The translations under genes and the position numbers were made by a program. A DNA stretch of 64,000 bases from Botrytis cinerea B05.10 (taxonomy: Eukaryota; Ascomycota; Leotiomycetes; Helotiales; Sclerotiniaceae). Below are positions 47,576 to 60,496 of this stretch, piece by piece (position 1 is the stretch's first letter; the number at the start of each line of letters is the position of its first letter). A model generated the notes under the pieces. It saw only the letters and a list, made by a program, of their open reading frames with translations. It was not told the origin of the DNA and ran no database searches. The stretch lies in NCBI RefSeq assembly GCF_000143535.2, contig NC_037315.1, positions 1,922,001-1,986,000 of the forward strand, read 5' to 3'.

Positions 47576-48230
47576 TTCTCTGAATATGGCACTGTGTCTC
47601 GTTGTTAGGATCTAGCTTGTAATCTTTGTGTTAGGCTTGTCATCCAGTTTTGGAGCAAAAATACTGTTCTGGCTGTTTTTTCTCTTGTTTTTTTCTGGTG
47701 GCGTTTGGGCGTGTCAGGTTGAGATTTGTATGGGATGGGATTGGGTGGTATAAAGTGGAGTTTTAGCTCGCTGGTGACAGAAAACAAATTAGACTGAAAG
47801 AAAGCAATAATATTAATGAATATTAAATATGCTTATGACAGAGAGACCCTGCATTGATTTATGTGAGTCGCTGGAGTTTGTATTTTGAGATGCAGACAAT
47901 AGATATTAGCGAGCGAAGGGCGAGATAGGATCAAGTCGTAATGTAAAGAGGAAGTCTTGTGTAGTCTAGATTCATTACGCAATAGTTTATTGGAAGCGAG
48001 CTTATGGCCGTTTAAGCTAGGCTAGTTCGCAGTACTAGAAAGAACGGAGGTTAGCGAAGATCATCAAGCCTCGCTAAAAGTTTCCAGGAGTCCTGGGCTA
48101 GCACGCTAGGTAATGTAATTTCAGTAGGGATTGATCTGCAACTAGCTAGATAATTGTTGTTGCTTTAGAGTTTGGAGCTTGGAGCTTGAAGTTTATGGTT
48201 TATGGTTTGGAATATGGATTTTGAATTTTG

Positions 48231-48314
48231 GAAATGGGAAATGGGAAATGGGAAATGGGAAATGGGAAATGGGAAATGGGAAATGGGAAATGGGAAATGG
48301 GAAATGGGAAATGG
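48231..48314. repeat. 7-bp minisatellite GAAATGG x 12
   Basis: Twelve perfect head-to-tail copies of GAAATGG. The 7-bp period keeps all three plus frames open across the array. Confidence 0.95.
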
Positions 48315-48418
48315 GAATGTTGAATATCTAGGGATGGTTTACTGGGGGTCAGGGTCAGGGTTTGTATATTGTATGTTGTATTTTTTGATTCTTGGAGGGG
48401 GGTGATGGTTGGGTGAAG

Positions 48419-48438
48419 TTAGGTTAGGTTAGGTTAGG
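48419..48438. repeat. TTAGG x 4
   Basis: Four perfect TTAGG units followed by diverged TCGGG/TCGAG/TCAGG units. Confidence 0.85.
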
Positions 48439-48645
48439 TCGGGTCGAGTCAGGTAAGATTTTGAATTGGTTGGTTGGTTGGGGTTTGATTAGGAGGACGG
48501 TTGGATCTTATTGTATTCTGTACTTTTTGTTTGATCTGACCACCTGTATTAATTCTGGACTTGTGGTCTTTGCCAGTGGGGAGGACGGAAGAATGGGAAG
48601 AATGAGAGATGGATTGGGTTTAAGTGTTTAAGTTCTATAGTGATG

Positions 48646-48675
48646 GAGCTTGAGCTTGAGCTTGAGCTTGAGCTT
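48646..48675. repeat. GAGCTT x 5
   Basis: Five perfect 6-bp units. Confidence 0.95.
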
Positions 48676-49843
48676 GTAGAACTAGAGTGGAGGGGGAGAG
48701 TGAGGAGCAAGGAGCAAGGAGTAAGGAGCGAAAGCTTGTGGGCTTAATATGGGCTAGGGTGTTGATTGTAGGATTAATTGAATGTTTGTTCTTTGTTTTT
48801 TTTTTGTTTCTTGGCTGCGTCATTGATGGTTGGTGGTTGGATGGATGGATTGAGGAATGAGGGTTGGATTTTGCAGCATACTAGGTAGGTAATTACCTGG
48901 ATTGGGGATTTGGGAGGTTGGGGGCTTAGTTGGTAGAAATTGGTGAGATTTAATAGATAGATGGATGAATGGATGGACGAATGGATTGGTATTGATGGTG
49001 TAACTTGAAAGTACTTGTTTATGTACTAAGTAGATGGAGTGTGGTATAGTGCGAGGGATTGACTTTCCTTGCTTGTATAAGGACCGAAAGGTTCGAGAAA
49101 GGTTTAGGAACAGGGGGGATGGGATGGAATGGAATGGAATGGATTAGGAGGTTGGCGGGTGAGGAATATGAGAAAGTTGATGCGGGGATTATGATTGATG
49201 ATTGATGATTGGTGATGAAAGCCTAGGCTATAATAATAGTAGTATTGATAACTATCCGGAAAGGTAGATGTGTTTAATAGCTAGTGGTGTGAATGGAGCT
49301 AAAAAAAAATGTAATGGGGGGAAGATTGGATGGGAATTATGATGGGAATTTAAGTTGGATGTGTGTTTGTGTTGGAGGTGAGGGGATTGATAGACGAGAC
49401 GTCATTTATTATTATCTAGTGGTTTGTAGTGTGATAAATATCTGTTCTGAGTATATAGTCTGGAGGGGAGAAGATATGCCCGTTATATCTTCCCCTTCTT
49501 CCTCTTGTTTACTACATATTGAGAAATATAAGATACGAATTGATTGCATATACCGACTTCGTGGGCTTCATATTCATTCCATCAGCCTACTTCTTATATA
49601 TTTACCACTGTGTCATCTATTGTACATGAAGATAGCAGTCGAATTATATTCATATAACTTTCGATCATATCGGTTCCTCTCTCAATACAATTTAAGATCT
49701 ATTCATCTCTTTGCTGATAGCCTCCTACTCTATCTTCCCTCCCACTATCGAAGACGCAAACGAAGAAGCCGCAGACAATCCAACTACCCATAACATTGTT
49801 GACATTCCAGCATTCCCTGCACACACAATTACCTGCCATCAAA

Positions 49844-51166
49844 ATGACAAACATAGTGGAAATGTACCGACCACTCTTCGGTTCTAAGAAGAAAAAGAAT
49901 CAAGAACTCAGATTGGACACCGACATGGTTCACTCAACGTCTACGAATCCGATTACACCGCCATCCTCTGGCACTCTCTCGAATTCTCCCACGTCAATTA
50001 CAAATATTCATACAACAAGAGTTAATGCCAACACGATTACGCCGCCTGAATCGCCGGTGTCGCCGCTAGGAGGGCTACTGAATAATGATGGGAATGGAAA
50101 TGGAAATCCGAGTTGACAAAGAATGAATAGCATGAATCCTATGGGAGGATATCGGCGGACCACTCAGTCAGACATAAGAGAGATGGTGGAGGGTGCAGAC
50201 ATTCAAAGCCCGGCTTCAGCCGAGTTTACGGAGCACGTGAGTGAGGTTGTTGAAGATGAGGAGATTGGTGGGGCAGAGAAATGTGCAGAAAACGTTCGTC
50301 CTTTCAAAGTTGGAAGGAAAGCGAGCTTTTGGAGGTTCAAGGGCAAAGGAGACGAAAGGGAAACGGATGAAGTGACGCCTCCAGTAAGTGGAGGACTGAT
50401 TGATGGTTCTAACTCTCGTGCGCCTGATGAAGCAATTGGCGTTAAAATTGGACCTAGTGGTGGATTCCCATGGTTTAAACGGAAGGGAAGTGAAAGGGGG
50501 CAGGAAAAAGATAAGGCAAAGACAAAACAAAAGGAAGAGAGCGAAGAAATTGATAAAATGTCACCGACTACGCCTGTTTTTTTCAATTCACCTTCCTGGA
50601 GTTCAGAATCGACGAGTAATGGAAAGTGGAAGGCCAAAGAAAATGAGAATGAGGAACAGAGGAGAAATAAGAGTGAAGGCGAGGTTGGACTTTCAAAGGA
50701 GGTAAGAGAAGGGGGGAAGGAAGAGAAAAAGGGAAAGGGCAGACGGTGGACACTGCCTTGGTATGGAAGAAAGAGTGTTATAGAAGCGCAGGAAAAGGAG
50801 AGTCAATCAGAACAGTTGGAGAGAGAACGAGAAGAACGGAATATCGCTAACAGGACAAAATACCCCGACGGTGTTCTTGATTGTGTAAGTTTGTTTGAAT
50901 TATTTGTTGTTAAATTTCCCCCTAGGTAGGTATATTTAGATTTGCATAAAGGACGCTAATTTGTTTGCTTCTGATTTCAGTGTAAAGACGAATTCAATGA
51001 TCAAGGACAACGCGCCGAAGATCAAATGAATGGATTTATGTTAGCTGCTAAGAATCTCGAAGCCGAAGCCAAGGCCAGGGATCAAACTGTCACTGCTCGA
51101 ATAAAACGTCAGAATACGGCACCACCAACAATAAAGACGCGTTCTTCTTCACGCTTGACCCATTGA
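49844..51166 (+). CDS. Basic/acidic low-complexity protein, interrupted by in-frame TGA
   Basis: Not recognised. ATG at 49844 in a strong context (CATCAAAATGAC) opens [18 protein letters not shown]. The frame meets TGA at 50114-50116, and the same frame resumes at once (CAA AGA ATG) and runs to 50884. Intron 50885-50980 (GTAAGT to TTTCAG) leads to the last exon 50981-51166. Aromatic-basic motifs recur on both sides of the [33 protein letters not shown] and LPWYGRKSV, which supports one original protein (about 438 codons). A shorter protein starting at 50123 is the alternative. The rest is Glu/Lys-rich and disordered. The last 58 nt lie antisense to the end of mon1. Confidence 0.6.
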
Positions 51167-53313
51167 ATTATTCTGTTGGCACCTTGAGCCAAACCTGCGC
51201 GTGAAGCGTTGGGACCGGCTACACAGTAGAATTCAAACTGGGGGGTTGTCCAAGCGAGGGAGATACTGTCGCGGGAGACACAATGGAGTACTTTGAGATG
51301 GGAATGCTTCTTGTGGGTTGCGGAGTGTAGGTTTTGATATCGGTTCATCAGTCTGAGATTGGTGTTAGTGATTTGTGGCTTTCTGCAATATTCACAATTC
51401 TTGGTGTATAACGATACCCTTAACAGCTACCTTGCAATTTTATATAGCACGGTCGCTTTGGGGTTTAACAATAAGAAATGAACTACTGCATCTTACCTTC
51501 GACGATTGACGAGGTTGTTATAATAAGGATCAAATGACGGCATTGTGAATTGAACATTTGCTCGCGACTTGTATAGGAAATGTCGTAAGGGTGTTCCAGG
51601 AGCAATATCAGTTGTCTTTGGACGTCCCTGGCGAACGGCAGCTTTGATGATCTTCATACTTCCATTCTTTTCGAGTTGATTGACCACCTCGTCGCGCATT
51701 TGCTTAAGCTCAAAAAAGCTTTCCTTATCAGCGCTTATGAGTAGCACTGCAACTTCGTCTTCAGTTTTGCACTTCTTGTTCTCAGAGACGTTATCTTTAA
51801 TAGGCTCGCCATTTTCCACGCTTAGAAAGCTCACATACATGTAGAGGTACCCCCGATTGTTGAATCCTGGGAGACATAAAGGAATCCAATTCTCCCCACC
51901 TCCAGCTCGAACCCCACCGGCTTCGAAAAGCATGTTGAATATGAGTTGGAGATCGCTAGGGTGTAACGAATGTCGTTTAGGACGTATCACACTTACAAGC
52001 CTACCACCTGCTACTATCAAACCGTAAAGAAGCTTGTCAGTTCGTGCTTTCAACAGGGTATTGTTTATAACATGTCGTTGGGACTTCCGTAACTTTAAAC
52101 ATTCTAATGCAGATAATAATGCAGATGGAGAGCCTTTGGTAAAGGTGTCCGCAAGTGATGATAGTAAGGATTCGGTTCCCTCTAAAGGTCGGCGAAGATC
52201 TGTGTTTGGTCTGTTTGAAAACAAGTGTGTAAGAGTTGGTAAGGTCAGGGTCGATAAAATCTGCATATACAACGCTTCAAGCTGACCCTTCAATTGAGCA
52301 TCGCTCTCGCCAAGTTTGCTAATAGCAACAAAATATAAAGGTCCATCGGTTGAGATAACAAATCTTGTACGACCTGCAGTAAATCCTGTGAGGGGGTCTT
52401 TTGAGCCCTCGTAGAATGATATGATCGTTTGAATAATTCCAATATAGCCATTAATAAGGTTTTGATCTCCATGGCGACTGTATATAGGTTTTCCGGCGGA
52501 AGAGAGAATCAAGTAATGCTTAAGTTTTGACTTCCATTGTATAAGTAATTCCTCTTCGTTGCCACCCTTGCTATCAACCTCCCCTATTTCGTCGAATTCG
52601 CGGTCGAAATCTGTAAGAGAAGTATCCTCAAATTCCGCTGCCTCATCAATTGGCTCCCAATGATCTGCTTGTGAATTTAACAATTTCCATGCCGGGCTTT
52701 GCGCGTTAAGTCCATCATCAAGTAGACTTGCAAGATCTCCATTTGCCTTTAGGGTTGGCGCATAACTCATAAGGCTTGCATTATCATCATTGTCACTTCC
52801 CTCAAGATTCTTCATCTTGCTTAGTGATGAGACTGATGAAGAAACACCATGTCCTAATTTCGTTTCTGATACCGATCGGCTGGCTGCTGTAGAAAATGTG
52901 CCTCTTGTGCCATCGGGGAATGATAGTGTCTGTATGTCGACTGACGATAATGCCGTGGTAGGTTGAGACTGTAATACCGGTCTCTTTGGAGCTCCTGAAG
53001 TTTTGGGTCGTTCTGGTGTCTGGAGCAGTGAACGTCTAGGGGGCAGAGGAGGCCTTCGCTCTTTTGCATCGTCGCTATCTAAGATATCATCTTTGCTTGC
53101 AACAACGTCGGGGGCCTTTATTTCGAGTGTTTTTATAGGGGTTTCGGAAGCCGTATCGTAGTTCACGCCATCTGAGGCCGTGGATCCAACTTCACCGGTC
53201 ATCGCATAGGTCGTAGCATCATTGACCGTCGCTTTCGCAGACGGAGATCCCTTATTTGTTGCATGTGCTCGTTCATTGGGAGCTGCATCCGAGAGGTTAG
53301 GAGAAGCTCCCAT
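51109..53313 (-). CDS. MON1: Vacuolar fusion protein Mon1
   Basis: Subunit of the Mon1-Ccz1 complex, guanine exchange factor for Ypt7/Rab7 at late endosomes, vacuoles and autophagosomes. Exons 51497-53313 and 51109-51352, intron 51353-51496, 686 aa. The N-terminal ~240 residues are disordered. The longin domains begin near [20 protein letters not shown], followed by [15 protein letters not shown] and the conserved region [20 protein letters not shown] and [19 protein letters not shown]. The C-terminal [20 protein letters not shown] and [13 protein letters not shown] is the family ending, restored by splicing (AG|A). A 5' leader intron of 36 nt near 53328 is too short to trust. Confidence 0.96.
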
Positions 53314-53687
53314 GAGGTCCCTGCGGGGAAGGGGGTATTCCGACTAAACGGTAAACTCACATTAATTTCTGCAACTGATTTATATACAGCATGAATATGC
53401 TGGACTTGCAATAATAACTTACCAATACAAAGATCGTGGGTTTTTTTGGATTTCTCGAGATAACAGGGATATTTAAGGCTGTACTTTATGCGGGCAGGGC
53501 TGGAGCCACTGAATGATGGAATTTAGCGACAGCCTGTCAGCCTTGGGAATTTGAAGAGGCACATTGATGAATCGACAGATGAAAGAAGCCACGCGTACGC
53601 CATGAATTCATGAACTAATTGCAAACAACAACAATCGAAAGATGCAAATCGTCTTTAAATCTGCTTTTGTGAAGTGCCACAAGAATC
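53314..53687. promoter_or_regulatory. Divergent promoter region, mon1 / Dopey gene
   Basis: 374 bp between divergent start codons of two endomembrane traffic genes. No specific site is claimed. Confidence 0.6.
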
Positions 53688-56600
53688 ATGGCCCTTGAGC
53701 CAAGCTCTGGCCGTCAGTCGGTATCTCCTGCGAGCTCAGGAAGAGCATCACCAGTTCCGAGAAAATGGAGGAACCAGCTGGGTGGAGGTAGAGCTCCGAA
53801 TTCTCATATTATTACATATGGCAGAACTGATATATTGTACTAGATGAACCTCCGAATAAAGATAAAGCATTCCGCAGATATGCATCTGGCGTCGATCGTT
53901 CGCTCTCCCTGTTTGACACAGCCTTACAGGAATGGGCGGATTACATTTCTTTCTTGGGGAGGTTGTTGAAGGTGTGTGGTCTCAAGAACGTGAATAGAGG
54001 AAACATGCTGAGACAATGATTATAGTCGTTACAAGCACATCCTACCAATATAGCTACTGTCCCATCCAAAGCAATTGTCGCAAAACGTCTTGCTCAGTGT
54101 TTAAATCCTTCACTGCCTTCAGGTGTACACCAAAAAGCTCTTGAAGTTTACGGATATATATTCTCGATGATAGGAAAAGATGAACTATCTAAGGATTTAC
54201 CCCTCTATCTGCCGGGGCTATCGACCACTCTGTCATTTGCGTCCCTCTCTGTGAGGGGCCCGTTCCTTGAACTTCTAGAAAAGCACCTACTGAAAATTGA
54301 TGGACGATCACTCCGGCCAGCTTTGAAAGCAATCATACTTGCTTTATTACCTGGTCTTGAGGAGGAGAACAGTGATGAGTTTGAACGTACCTTGAAGCTG
54401 CTTGATGGTTTTAAACATGCCGTCAGACCTTCTGGAACCGAGGATTTGGGACAGAATCATAGCAGTGGTGACGAATATTTTTGGCAATGTTTCTTTCTCG
54501 CTGCAATAACGAGCAATGGTCGTCGCCTGGGAGCATTGGCCTATCTTAACCGGAATCTCCCAAAACTCGGACAGTCACCCTCGGAGCAAATTAATTCGTC
54601 ATCTAACGGGTCTCACAAGAATGATGTGAATACAAATCAATCTCAATTGGCGGAAATTGTTACCTCGCCTGAGCCTGGGCTTCTTCTACGATGTTTCGCT
54701 GCTGGTTTGGGTGATGAACAAATCTTGATTCAACGCGGATTTTTAGATCTCCTGGTGACGCATTTACCTCTACATTCTAATGTTTTGCAACAACGTGTCA
54801 AGCCGGAAGATCTCGAGCTTCTTGTCACTGCCGCTGCCGGCGTTGTAACTCGACGTGATATGAGTTTGAATAGACGTCTATGGACATGGCTTTTAGGGCC
54901 AGAGCCAGCTGGCCATGATAATGAGAATGGCCCAGAATCACCAACATCGGTTACTGGGGATCCTCTTGGGTCACATGCTTCCTCAAGGACCCAGTACTTC
55001 GAAGCTCATGGCCTACATCCACTTACACAAGCTTTGCTTAAGTTGATACAGCGAGAGGCCATAAATCCCATTGAAAAAGCCCGGCCGTTTCGAATGTGTC
55101 TTTCGTTAATGGATCGATGGGAGATCGGTGGACTTGTCGTTCCTGATATATTCCTACCTGTTGTCAATAGCGTCCGAGACTATAAGAGTAAAGCGGTGAA
55201 TAAGGCTGACTTTACGGAAGTTCTTCGAAGTGCTAGTGTCTTTTTTGATGGTGTTGAAAGTGGCCTGATCTGGGGCGAAATCGTTGGGTTAATTGCACAA
55301 GCATTAGCCCCTGGAAATTTGTCAACTGAAGAACAAATTGACAAATTGTCCCTCGTCACCTTCATAATCAACCATTTCAATGTACGAGAAGAAGAGATGC
55401 TACTGATACACGCCCCATTAACAACCCTAACGGTTTTGAGTATGCTAGAAGATGCTAAGGAAAGAATGCAGGAGCGAGCAGATGAGGTTGGCGTCAAAAA
55501 TGAAGTTGAGCAATTAGCTTTAAATCTTGTTATGGATTTAATCGATCTCATTCCAGAGCGAGCTTTTCAGGTGCGGCCTTCCACCAGTCATTCAATGGTC
55601 AAGCATGATGAAGACGAAATCAATTCTCTTTCGAATACAGAGATAATACGCAGTATGAAGACATTCTATGTCCAGGAACAAGGCAATTTAGATGCATTTC
55701 CACCACCATTTTCAGCTCATGATCTTGGCGAATTGCTTGTCCGCGAAGGCGGTAGCATTGTTAACGAGAGTCTATCAAGTTCAGTATCAAGTGCTGATGC
55801 TGGTCTTAAAACGAGACTCCTCGTCATGCTACTCTCCAAAGTACCCAGGGTTAGAAGTCTCGATGTTCCGGGACTGCTGGAGTCTATGCAAAGGAAATTG
55901 AGCCTGCCATCCCAACTTCCATTCCTCACGTTTACCTCCATCGTATCTCTTTGCACCAGTCTTTACTCAAATCATTACATCTCATTGCCACAGCTATCCA
56001 ATCTCGTAGATCCTCTCGTTCGATTGGCTTGGTCATATCTTTCTGCTTCTCACCCAAAATATCATGTTGAGACTGTTCGAAGCCTTTGGCAATTACAAAC
56101 AACACTCACACTTGACAATCATGATATAGAAGCTTCAATATGCAATCTAATGATAGAACATGATCTGAATGGTACATATGCATCTCGAGACGCTGACCCT
56201 GGACGGAGCTTTAGCATATTATGGACACACTCGCTCCAAGATAATGCCGGCCACCTTGACCGTCGTAGCTCTAACACTGATATCAAGAATACACCTCGGC
56301 TTTCTGGTATTGGAAATTATGAAGTCATGCTTGCGAAACCTCTTTTCCTGTTGCTTGATGCTCTACTTGATGAACGAACACAACTTTTCATGACTGTTCG
56401 TATTTGGCTACAGAGTCTTGTTGGCATTGACAGGTATGTGCTTTTGTATCATATAATGATTAGTACTTAATGTTGTTCAGGTTGTTTCATCTTTTCGTGG
56501 CAAAGTTCTCGAATTATAGCTTCCTTTTTACAAAATTTGAGGATGCGGGGACAACAACACATCATAATATGCGTATCTATGCAGATGACGATGATCTCGA

Positions 56601-59600
56601 TCAATGTTTGTACTATCTTCAAACCCTTTCTAATGTATTGCGATGGTCTTCCGACAGTACATGGGCAGCACTTGCCCATAACAGCATCTCTACTGACAGA
56701 TCTCATCGCTCTTTATTCCAGATAAGTAAGTTTGTGCTCTCATGTACTGGTTCTGTGCTGACAATATTACAGCTGGCAGAGACGATGAAATTACACTCCT
56801 GGAGTTCTTTCTGCATGTGTGCTTACAAGCAATTTCGGGGACATATGAACCAGAAAACTCAGAACGAAAGCCACATATCCATCAGTTCCATCGTACTGCT
56901 CTAACCCTTCTACACCAAATACTATTAAGTCCATACTCTCTGCCATTAGGGGAGCTTCAGTTAGAACATGTTCTCATTCAGAGGTTAAGCCACTCGTTGA
57001 CTGGGACCGATCCCTTTATTCAGGTTCTGCTCTTAGATGTGGTCTATGCTGCCTTGAAGATTCGACCCGTTGTCAATCTGCCGCCGGCATCACCTACTCT
57101 CAAAAAGCGCGCCACTATGACTTCTATAACTCAACATGATGATGCGTCCGTTTCTTCGCTCGCAGTTGACCAGAGCGAACACATAGGACCTTTCCTACCT
57201 CCTCCACCACCGTCATTGGTTAAGTGCTTACAGGCAGGTTTTGAGGCCGCTTCAAGTAGACCAGTTCTAGATAGTTGGGTTAGCTTTTTGACAGAATGTC
57301 TACCTTTTTACTCTGACACAATTTTTCAAATCCTTATACCGTTGGTCGAAACACTCTGTTCACAAATTGGAGAAACTTTCACCAATCTCCAAACCACATT
57401 CAAAGAGTCAGGTACTATTTCTGAAGGGTCTGCGGCTCCGGAATCCACACTGATATCCCTGCTCAATGGTCTCGAGTTCGTACTTGCCAAAGGGCACGAT
57501 CGATTACTGAAGGATGAAACAAAAGCGCCTGTTACTAAAAGTCCCGATCAACCACAAGGATTCTTTGGAAATATGGTTTCTGGTGTCTTTAACTCAGAAA
57601 CTCCACAAGCAAGAAGCATAACTGCCAACAACCGCCTAACTGTACTACTCTCGTTCCAAGATGCTGTTCGAATCTGCTTCCTCATTTGGTCATGGGGTGG
57701 TCAAGATGGAGCTCAGGATAGTGAATCTACTGCTTCCTTCAATTACACATCTTTGCGCATGCGGAATCGAGCTCGGAGACTGCTTGAGCATCTTTTCACA
57801 GCCGAGGCATTAGAATGCTTAGAGACATTGGTTGAAATTGGGCGAAGGTCTTCCAAGGGTAGTAGTGATTCACGCCCTACGGCCATTTTCAATCTTCTTC
57901 ATGTTCTTGACGGCTCAAGACCAAAGCATACCATTCCTGCAATTTTCAATGCTATATATAGCAGGACGAACCCAAATGCGCTGGATCCGTCGAGAAAGTC
58001 GACCCTAACATCCTCATTAAGCGACACAGACTTGGTGACATTTTTAGTGGACTATGCAAGATCGTTAGAGGATGATGCCATGGATGAGATTTGGGTCGAC
58101 TGTATGACTTTCCTCAAAGATCTGTTGGCAAATCCATTTCCACATCGACAGACTCTCCCAAGTCTTCTGGAGTTTGCCGCTATTCTGGGAGTGAAAGTCG
58201 ATAATACCAATTTCGGAGAACAGCGTCGTATGCGAAGAGAATTAGGAGTGAGTACAAGTTAATTAGTGACGAGAGTAAAAACTAACACATCTCAGGATCT
58301 CTTCCTTCGATTACTTACTGCAATGTTCACAACTAGACCTATGGGCTTCTCGGAGAGTGTAGAAAAGTTGACAGACATTGATCAGCGGCCATCTTCATCT
58401 CGCCCCTCATCAAGATCCGATGACGTGGTTAACATTTTAGCCTCTATCGCGCCAAATTTGCCAAAAATACTTGTTGAGAATGATCGAATATTGAATGCAG
58501 CGAATGTCATCTCATCGAGTGTAATTGGACCGACTTTTAAATCCAGATCCTTCCCAGACAATGTTTCAAAGAGCACTCTAGAGCTATTATATCAGCTCTC
58601 TAGGTTACCTAACACCCAAAAGTCGTGGAGAAAAGATCTTGGAGATGCATTCAACGATTCCCGTTTCTTCGCTAACAACGTCAGTCTCATTGAAAGTGAC
58701 TGGCTGCCATTACTCAGACAGTGGGCATTAAGCGACAAGGAACGAATGCCGGAGTTACTATCGCGATTAGTCGCACCTTCTACAGCTGGTATCGTGTTTG
58801 GCGTAGGTGCAACTTCAGCGCGCTTTGAGGCAGATAGAAAATCACAGCTCAATCTACGCCGTATCGCCACACTAGTTCTCGCTACCATGGACGACAACTT
58901 TGTGACTGATCTTCCTGTCATGCAGGAGAAGATTGTTGAACTTCTCTCAGCAACTACAACATCGTCTCCCTCTTCTACCACTCGTGCAGATATTTTTCTG
59001 CTTCTTCGTGCACTGGTTCTCAAGACCTCGGCCATTCATCTCGCAACCCTATGGCCTATCATCAATGCAGAGCTTCACGTGGCTATTTCGTCAGTTGTGG
59101 CACCTGATCACAGTACTCCCTCTGACACCTATAATAATTACTCTATCCTACAGGCGTGCAAATTACTAGACACTTTACTTTGCATCGCACCTGATGATTT
59201 CCAGCTCCACGAATGGCTCTTCATAACCGATACCATTGATGCTGTTTACCGTCCCTCTTCTTTCCGACCCGTTTCCTTAGTTGACGAATTAAGTGAAGAA
59301 TTAGGACTAGCAACAACTACGAACACAACCGCTTTACTAGAATCATCTTCAGTCGCAGTTTCCCAGGCAGCCAAATATTCTATGAGGAGGCCTTTATTGG
59401 GGAGAACTAAAGGTGGATTTGGAATTAATGATGAAGGGACTTGGGAGAGGAAAGATGAACTAGTCGCGAAGGTTCTGAGGCCATTCTTTAGTCAATTGAG
59501 CATTTTTGCATTTGAGAGTACGTATGGAATGGGGGCAACAGATTGGGAGGCTTGTAGACAAGGCTTGTTGAGAGATTTGTTTGATGAGAGGAGTATTGTT

Positions 59601-59612
59601 AAGGCGTTGTGA
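53688..59612 (+). CDS. dopA: Dopey family protein (Dop1/DopA)
   Basis: Large cytosolic/peripheral membrane protein that works with Mon2 and the flippase Neo1 in endosome-Golgi traffic; in Aspergillus DopA affects morphogenesis. Six exons: 53688-53787, 53844-53971, 54026-56433, 56481-56725, 56773-58247 and 58296-59612, 1890 aa, all in phase, introns 47-56 nt. The N-terminal Dopey domain is clear: DKAFRRYASGVDRSLSLFDT, EWADYISFLGRLLK, KRLAQCLNPSLPSGVHQKAL and GYLPLYLPGL-type sequence (LPLYLPGLSTTL). The remaining helical repeats end with RQGLLRDLFDERSIVKAL. There is no membrane segment. The length is normal for fungal members. Confidence 0.95.
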
Positions 59613-60496
59613 GAATCGATGGGATGAGAGGAGGTCTGATTGATTTGGAGATGGGAAGAGGGGGCCATAGAGGGATTCGGAGGTAGAAAAAACTATTTAT
59701 AGATGAAAATGGTGGTGTGCGATGTGATATATAGGGGCGTTTAGATTTTTTGTTTGTTTGTTGGGAAAGAGCGATTTATGGTATGATTTGATGAATGGGG
59801 CTTTCCATTGATGGTTTGATTGAAATAGCTATGCATAATGTAGAGAAAAATACACAAAATATTGCAACATGTTCAATTTCTATTGTACCCCTATATTTTG
59901 TGGTGTAATATTATATCAAGTAACCTCAATCTTCAGCGATAAACAAGAGAGATAAAACACTTCTATTCTTAATATATTCTTGATTTGTATTTATTATAAT
60001 TTCAGTCGTAGTACTTTACACCCCACGAGTTTAGTGGCCACTACATCAAGCGTGCGTGCAGAAGCTAGTCGTTCCCCTTTTCAATTTTTCAACACCTCCT
60101 TGCTTGATCACTCCTTTGCGATCCAATCCACCTCAGATCTACCCTGACGTCGATCTCATCGCAGCCAGCTCGTTATCCTTTATAATGTATTTGAAGAGCG
60201 ACTCCTGCAATACTTCATGATGCTGTAAATGTATGTCGAATGATTCTTCTGGCGCAGCATCAACTCTAAATGGCGAAATCTTAAAGTTGCGAAAGCTACA
60301 AGATGATTCAGTCCATGATACACCCGTACCGCGATCCGTCCTTCGAAATGCGACTTCATCAAAAGAAAACCTCTGCTTTGCTTAAATTGCACAAAAATGA
60401 TACTTGCGTCGTTAGAGTAGAGAACCAATCTGCTGTATCTGCATGGAGCTTTAACGATATGGCTGTGTGGTCTTTCTGTCTATTCCGCTACTCAGC
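59613..60496. other. Intergenic, convergent 3' flanks
   Basis: 884 bp between stop codons of the Dopey gene and the retropepsin-like gene. AT-rich; nothing else recognised. Confidence 0.6.

Larger units (their letters stand above)
47576..49843. other. Repeat-rich intergenic region
   Basis: 2.3 kb with no convincing gene and strong strand asymmetry (G-rich plus strand between about 48200 and 49400). It holds several simple repeats, three listed separately, plus GGAAT and ATGG short arrays near 48960-49145. Pyrimidine-rich sequence from 49480 on is the likely promoter and leader of the next gene. Confidence 0.6.

Noticed and set aside
48231..48314. CRISPR-like array
   Set aside because: Perfect 7-bp tandem without spacers; minisatellite.
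48419..48438. TTAGG repeats as telomere DNA
   Set aside because: Only four units, fungal telomeres are usually TTAGGG, and single-copy genes lie on both sides.
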